From: Torreya grandis
Lineage: Eukaryota > Streptophyta > Pinopsida > Cupressales > Taxaceae
NCBI GenBank assembly: GCA_037957365.1
Contig: JARHVA010000081.1
Location: 2,560,001-2,624,000, forward strand
Length of the DNA: 64,000 nt
Reading direction: 5' to 3'
Made by a program: the position numbers and the translations under genes. This document shows, piece after piece, positions 59,871 to 64,000 of the stretch; the first letter of the stretch is position 1, and each line of letters opens with the position of its first letter. The notes under the pieces were generated by a model that was not told where the DNA came from, searched no databases, and worked only from the letters and a program-made list of their open reading frames with translations.

Positions 59871-60252
59871 CCAACAAAGCACAGCTAAATTTAGAGTGAA
59901 AGAACCCTGCTAGCCATGAGGGTATAAATTGGCCCCTCAAACCCATCTTTAGAAAATAACTATGGGAAGTAACACAGAAGATTTCAAAGCAACAAATCAA
60001 TGGCCAGCATAACCATGGCCAAGATTTCTTAACATATCACAATTTTTTTTCAAGTTTAAAGAAATTGAAGAATATTTCCTTTTTAGAGCAAGAACAAAAA
60101 ATAAAACTGAAAATTTCACTAGACTAATGAGAGGGATAACAAACAATACATAAAATCAGATCTAAGTTTGGTTTTTTGCTAGCATTAGAGTACAACTCTT
60201 CCCAAACTCTAACTAGAGATCAGGAATCCATCACCAAAGTTCTTTTCCACAA

Positions 60253-60495
60253 TTAAACAATGACCAGCAAGAGAAGATAATCCTTATGGTTTTTGTCCAA
60301 AGATAAGATCTGAAAAATATGACACATCATTTCCTCCCAAGGCTTCTTGTCCCTAGAATTATAAGGTTTATGAAAAGCTAGATTCCCCAGCGATGAATCC
60401 GTCCTTTTCCACTCATCCTTGGCGTTCCTGCTCTTCTCTCTAAGCTTGCTTTCTATTTCACATAGCCATGCTTTAACATATTTCCCTATTTTTAT
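60253..60495 (-). other. Unrecognised open frame, 80 codons, no start
   Basis: On the minus strand the frame is open from 60495 to the TAA at 60253. Its composition is balanced and charged, with WLCEIESKLREKSRNAKDEW near the start and KKPWEEMMCHIFQIL later, unlike the low-complexity frames around it. There is no ATG near the start and no motif I recognise. It could be an isolated exon of a decayed host gene or part of an unidentified mobile element. Confidence 0.3.
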
Positions 60496-61628
60496 TCAAC
60501 CCACGTATTGAAGCACAGGCTGGAAGCATGCTACAAAATATTAAACTGTTCAGGTTGGATGTCTGTTGGTTTTATTTGGTAAAACAATGCCAAATGATTC
60601 ATGAGGTTTCCTGTGCCTTCTGCAATCCTTCAACATGTTGTCTTGGATATGTAAGTATTATTATATACAAATGTGTGATATTGTGATTAGAAGATGATGC
60701 ATACGTTGATGTTGGCATAGTATAATTATAGTTATGGCGATGGAGAAGGGCATGGTGTTGTGATCGGCTGGCAAAGATTTAGCAGTTAGCATCTTCCCTC
60801 CAACTGCCACTGCCATATGCATTAAGAAATATATAATTTTATTCATTAAAAGAATGCACATTTACAATTACTTTTTACAAATTTATGGAACATAGGGAAA
60901 CATAACCACATTGTGCAAGGAAAGTAGTAAGTGGCCTATTAAATGCAGATGGAGGTGTCCTTGCCGTTGGACCAAGAGAAGATTATAGCATTATTTTATC
61001 TATAAATTTAGATATATTAGTTTAGATTTTATGTTATTAAATAATTTCGAAGTTGGGAAAGTTGAGGAGACTCGGGGCTATTTTTTTTCATAATTTAGAT
61101 AGAATTTTATTTGTAAATGAAGATTTTTTTTTTTTATTATATATATTTTTGTTCTAATATTTTATTAGTAATGTGTTGATATTAATTTAATGATATTTAT
61201 AAGTATTTCTCATTACAAAGTATTATCATTTCTTTTCCCATCATTTATTATAATAATGATGTTATTTTAATAATATTTAAGTTATTATTTTAATTCAGTA
61301 TAATCAAATAAGATAAGAAAATGTTAAGATGATAGAAGAAATTTTTAAGATGCCCAATCAAAATGGTTTAAAATTAAAGTAACAAGAAATTTATATACAT
61401 ATTTACCAATAAAGAAACATATTATATAAATCTAGTAAAAAATAGTTTATATAAATAAATAAATAAAAATTAATTAATGTAATAACTAGTAAAATGATTT
61501 TATAAATTTGTACACGTATATTTTGTAAGTAAAAAATATATATACATACATATAAATCATAAAAATATATAATGAAAAAAAAATTATATTAAAATTAGAC
61601 ATCTTCACAACTTATTTTAAATTCTACT
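60496..61628. other. AT-rich intergenic stretch
   Basis: Nothing recognised between the open frame above and the element 3 LTR; extreme AT-rich runs around 61000-61600. Confidence 0.5.
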
Positions 61629-63399
61629 TGTTGGGTGAATATTGTCATCAACTAACTGACGGCAAAATGGGTATATCTACCAAAGCATGATGAGATAAAT
61701 CTGTCCTCTCAGCAAGGGGAGGCTCCCTATAAGCTATAATATACTAATATAAACTGAAAATAGACTCTGGGGTGAAATCATACCATCCATCTCTCTTTTT
61801 TCAGAGATGATGTTCACAAAGTAAAGAAAAATACATGTGTAATAACTGAAGGCATTTCTCTTCTTTCAAAAATAATATTCAGTAAACAATAGGAAGACTT
61901 CCCAGGTAGTAACTGTAACCACAAGAAACTCACGAAAGCACAAAGTCTTTCGTTGCTTCTCTCACTAATTTATGACAAAGTAACATAGTAGAATGAAGTG
62001 TAGCCCAAATTCTCCACCTGAAACTACAACAGAATAAAAGATTACGAAGGATAAGGGGAGCTCAAAGTCTCCAATATCCTTTACACTAAAACACACAGAC
62101 TAAAAACAATTATGGCAGCACAAAGTCTTCCACAATTGACTTTAGGACATCTTCCAGATTATTTCCATTTGTTTTGCTTATTTGATTAAATGGACAATAC
62201 TGTACTTAAGAAAAAGACATAAGAATAATTTCCTAGATAACACAAGCTATTTCAACACAAAGTCTGAGAGGTCACTTGATTTCTCATTCACTTGATAAAA
62301 TATGATTAACAATCTGAGCTCAAAGTCTCAGGAATGCCTTTCAATTTAGGTGGAGTTTCGCTTTTGATAACTGAGAGATCTCCCTCATACAAACTGAGAG
62401 ATTACAATATATAGCATCCAAAGAAAGACTTTGGTGCTTACTTTCACGAAATGGCCCATGTTGCATTGAATGCATTAGAAATTCTGTGAAGGGGCCATGC
62501 TGGAACATGTTATCAACCTTAACTTTGGCATTATAAATCATCTCAAATGTCTTTTCCAAAGCATGGGTTGCCTGGTCTTCTTTATGATGCTTACACAGCT
62601 ATCCATTTTGCCTTTACTCAACGAAGAAAAATAAGCCACACCATTGAATGCTTGCACTTTCTGATATCCATCTGGTGGACTGCTCCACCTACTGGAATAA
62701 CTCTCCTACAAATATTTCTAGATTCTCTGTAACTTTCTCTCTCTTTCCTTGCTACATTTTGTCTCTTCTTGGCGATCTGAACTCTCAGGGCTATCTTCTC
62801 ACCTTCTACTGGCTCTTTCAGCACTTTTCTCAGTTGATTGTTGAGTTTGTTCTCAGGTCTGCGCTATTCAAAAATCAACGGTTATTTCATTACCCTAAAT
62901 TTGATGTCTGTGGGGACGTCACTGGTCGCTTGAACCATTTGGAACCTTAAACCTTTGAACCTTTCAGATTTCACCGGTTCAATGGTTCAACGGTTCAAAG
63001 TTCAACGATTCAGCAGTTCGGTGGTTCAATGTTTTGTAAAGAGCCGCGTTTACTTAGTCTTCTTTAAGAGTTCAATGTATTATTGAACCAATTGTTTGAA
63101 CCATTCAATTGAACCTTCTTTTAGAATCTTCTACTTGAACCATTCCCTCGAACCTTTCGCTCAAACTTTGAACCTTTGAACTCGTTGAAGCAGAGTTCAA
63201 TGGTTCAATGGTTCATTCCAACTCTTTAAACCCCGCCGTTGAATTTTTTTGATTGAACCTCGGCGTTGAACCATCCTTGCAATTTTTAGAAAATGCCTTA
63301 AGTGTTTTAAACTTTTCCTTGCAAAAGCTTGCCTTTTGAACCTGTGATTTCTTTAGCTGAAAAAGCTTGAGTAAGTGAAGAACTTAACTGCTCAGAACA
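61629..63399 (-). repeat. Element 3 3' LTR (~1,771 bp)
   Basis: Left end TGTTGGG is clear; the right end CTCAGAACA (63399) is set by the CA rule and by where internal similarity to element 1 begins. On the minus strand the TATA region reads GCTATATATTGTAATCTC (about 62400-62417). The U3 part contains one unit of the GAGAAGATAGCCC block (62700-62850) that is tandemly amplified at 10.9-11.7 kb, and the GGTTCAA tract at 62930-63270. Confidence 0.75.
62930..63270. repeat. Degenerate GGTTCAA short repeats in element 3 LTR
   Basis: GGTTCAA or TTGAACC and variants appear more than twenty times in about 340 bp, including four nearly back-to-back at 62977-63020. This corresponds to the tracts in both element 1 LTRs. 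Confidence 0.85.
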
Positions 63400-63572
63400 T
63401 TTTTTGAGACAGAAAGAGATCGAAGGGAGTAGAATCCAGACTCTAAGTGCCTTCATCTATGCCATTGGGCTACAGAGTCATGCCATCCAAAAAGAGAAAA
63501 ATGCTAAAAAATGAAATGAACACAAAATAAAACAAAGACTATACAAATATATAACTGATCTTATCTGATACT

Positions 63573-64000
63573 TCAAATATTGAAGTGCTTCAGATGCTGC
63601 CCACTATGAGGCAGTGAAAATGACATGTCGTCTTGATATTTCAGTAAGAAACTATTTTCACCATTGAATCGATGAATGAAAAATAAACATCTCCACAAAG
63701 AATCTAATTTCCCACGCATTCCTTTTGGTTCTCTCCTCTTGTCCCACAATAAGACTTGATCTCCAATTTAAAAATCATGAATCCTTATTTTCTGGTCAAA
63801 GAGTTTCTTTACCAGACTTTGATGTGCAGTAATACGGTCCACCACCATAGTTCGCTGCTCATTTAGTTCAGTCAAACACATGATCCTCTTGTCGATAAAA
63901 TTTTCAAATGTGTGATCTTCGACTGCCTTCACCAACTTCAGTGCTGGTAGTTCTAAGGTGATTGGTATCTCTTCATTCAAACCATATAGAAGTTGAAATG
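63573..64000 (-). pseudogene. Element 3 integrase C-terminal part
   Basis: Closely follows element 1: EIPITLELPALKLVKAVEDH, then NEQRTMVVDRITAHQSLVKK and, after a stop at 63768-63770 in the DF-x-IGD motif, GDQVLLWDKRREPKG and SFSLPHSGQHLKHFNI with the pol stop at 63573-63575. The stop in DF-x-IGD falls at the codon that is also a stop in element 1, here TAA and there TAG. The part shown covers only the C-terminal chromatin- and DNA-binding portion of integrase. The catalytic core lies outside the window. Confidence 0.88.

Larger units (their letters stand above)
61629..64000 (-). mobile_element. Element 3: Tat-like Ty3/gypsy element, 3' part, runs off window
   Basis: The 3' LTR plus pol C-terminus on the minus strand, related to element 1. 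The LTR begins TGTTGGGTGAATATTGTC, close to element 1's TGTTGGTTGAATATTTTG, and both share the CAGAGATGATGT and TGAGCTCAAAGTCTCA blocks. The 5' part lies beyond 64000. Confidence 0.85.

Noticed and set aside
59764..60000. 78-codon minus-strand frame with a hydrophobic middle
   Set aside because: It overlaps the degenerate repeat array and is not conserved between the units.

Overview
This window looks like a piece of a large, repeat-rich seed-plant nuclear genome, most likely a gymnosperm. It is AT-rich and gene-poor, and it holds decayed Ty3/gypsy and LINE retroelements, one intron-containing NLR immune-receptor gene and no prokaryote-style operons. The gymnosperm guess is an inference from gene density and repeat style; no sequence search was possible.

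Layout. 0-5 kb: a pair of ~340-bp direct repeats (482-822, 4010-4348) around an unrecognised acidic open frame (minus strand, 2314-2845), part of whose coding sequence is duplicated near 3160-3245. 8.0-9.1 kb: minus-strand LINE remnant. 10.5-12.9 kb: plus-strand solo or truncated LTR with 187-bp tandem repeats and a (TA)51 tract at its TATA-box position. 15.3-15.5 kb: short, less AT-rich candidate first exon with a telo-box. 16.8-22.7 kb: two clear copies (a third is doubtful) of the 5' region of an LRR receptor-kinase gene, both broken, with a 5'-truncated LINE between the first two. 22.7-27.9 kb: no recognisable gene.

27.9-33.9 kb (minus): the one apparently intact gene, a five-exon RPW8-type NLR (RNL, ADR1-like). 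Exon phases match at all four introns, giving 827 or 808 codons depending on the start. Intron 1 carries minisatellites, a 94-bp duplication and a 1,014-bp insertion with a 10-bp target-site duplication that contains a near-perfect 65-bp-arm hairpin. 34-39.5 kb: intergenic DNA with several tandem arrays.

39.5-56.4 kb: a nested retrotransposon cluster. Element 1 (39576-49513, minus) is a complete Tat-like Ty3/gypsy element: both LTRs, 5-bp target duplication AGTTG, a tRNA-Arg-type primer site, and gag-PR-RNaseH-RT-RNaseH-IN. It sits inside the 3' end of the pol gene of an older Tat-like element (element 2: 49514-53206 and its continuation left of 39575). Beside element 2, and probably inserted into it, is a plus-strand chromovirus (53207-56395) with an initiator-Met primer site; its gag is interrupted by a 518-bp solo LTR with a 5-bp duplication. 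56.4-61.6 kb: intergenic, with a degenerate ~100/300-bp repeat array at 58.7-59.9 kb. 61.6-64 kb: the 3' LTR and pol C-terminus of a third Tat-like element, related to element 1, running off the window.

Function. The only gene likely to make a working protein is the RNL, whose family acts as helper NLRs downstream of sensor immune receptors. The retroelement coding regions all carry stops or frameshifts. No previously undescribed system was identified; the most informative results are the exactly resolved nested insertions and the element-loaded intron of the NLR gene.
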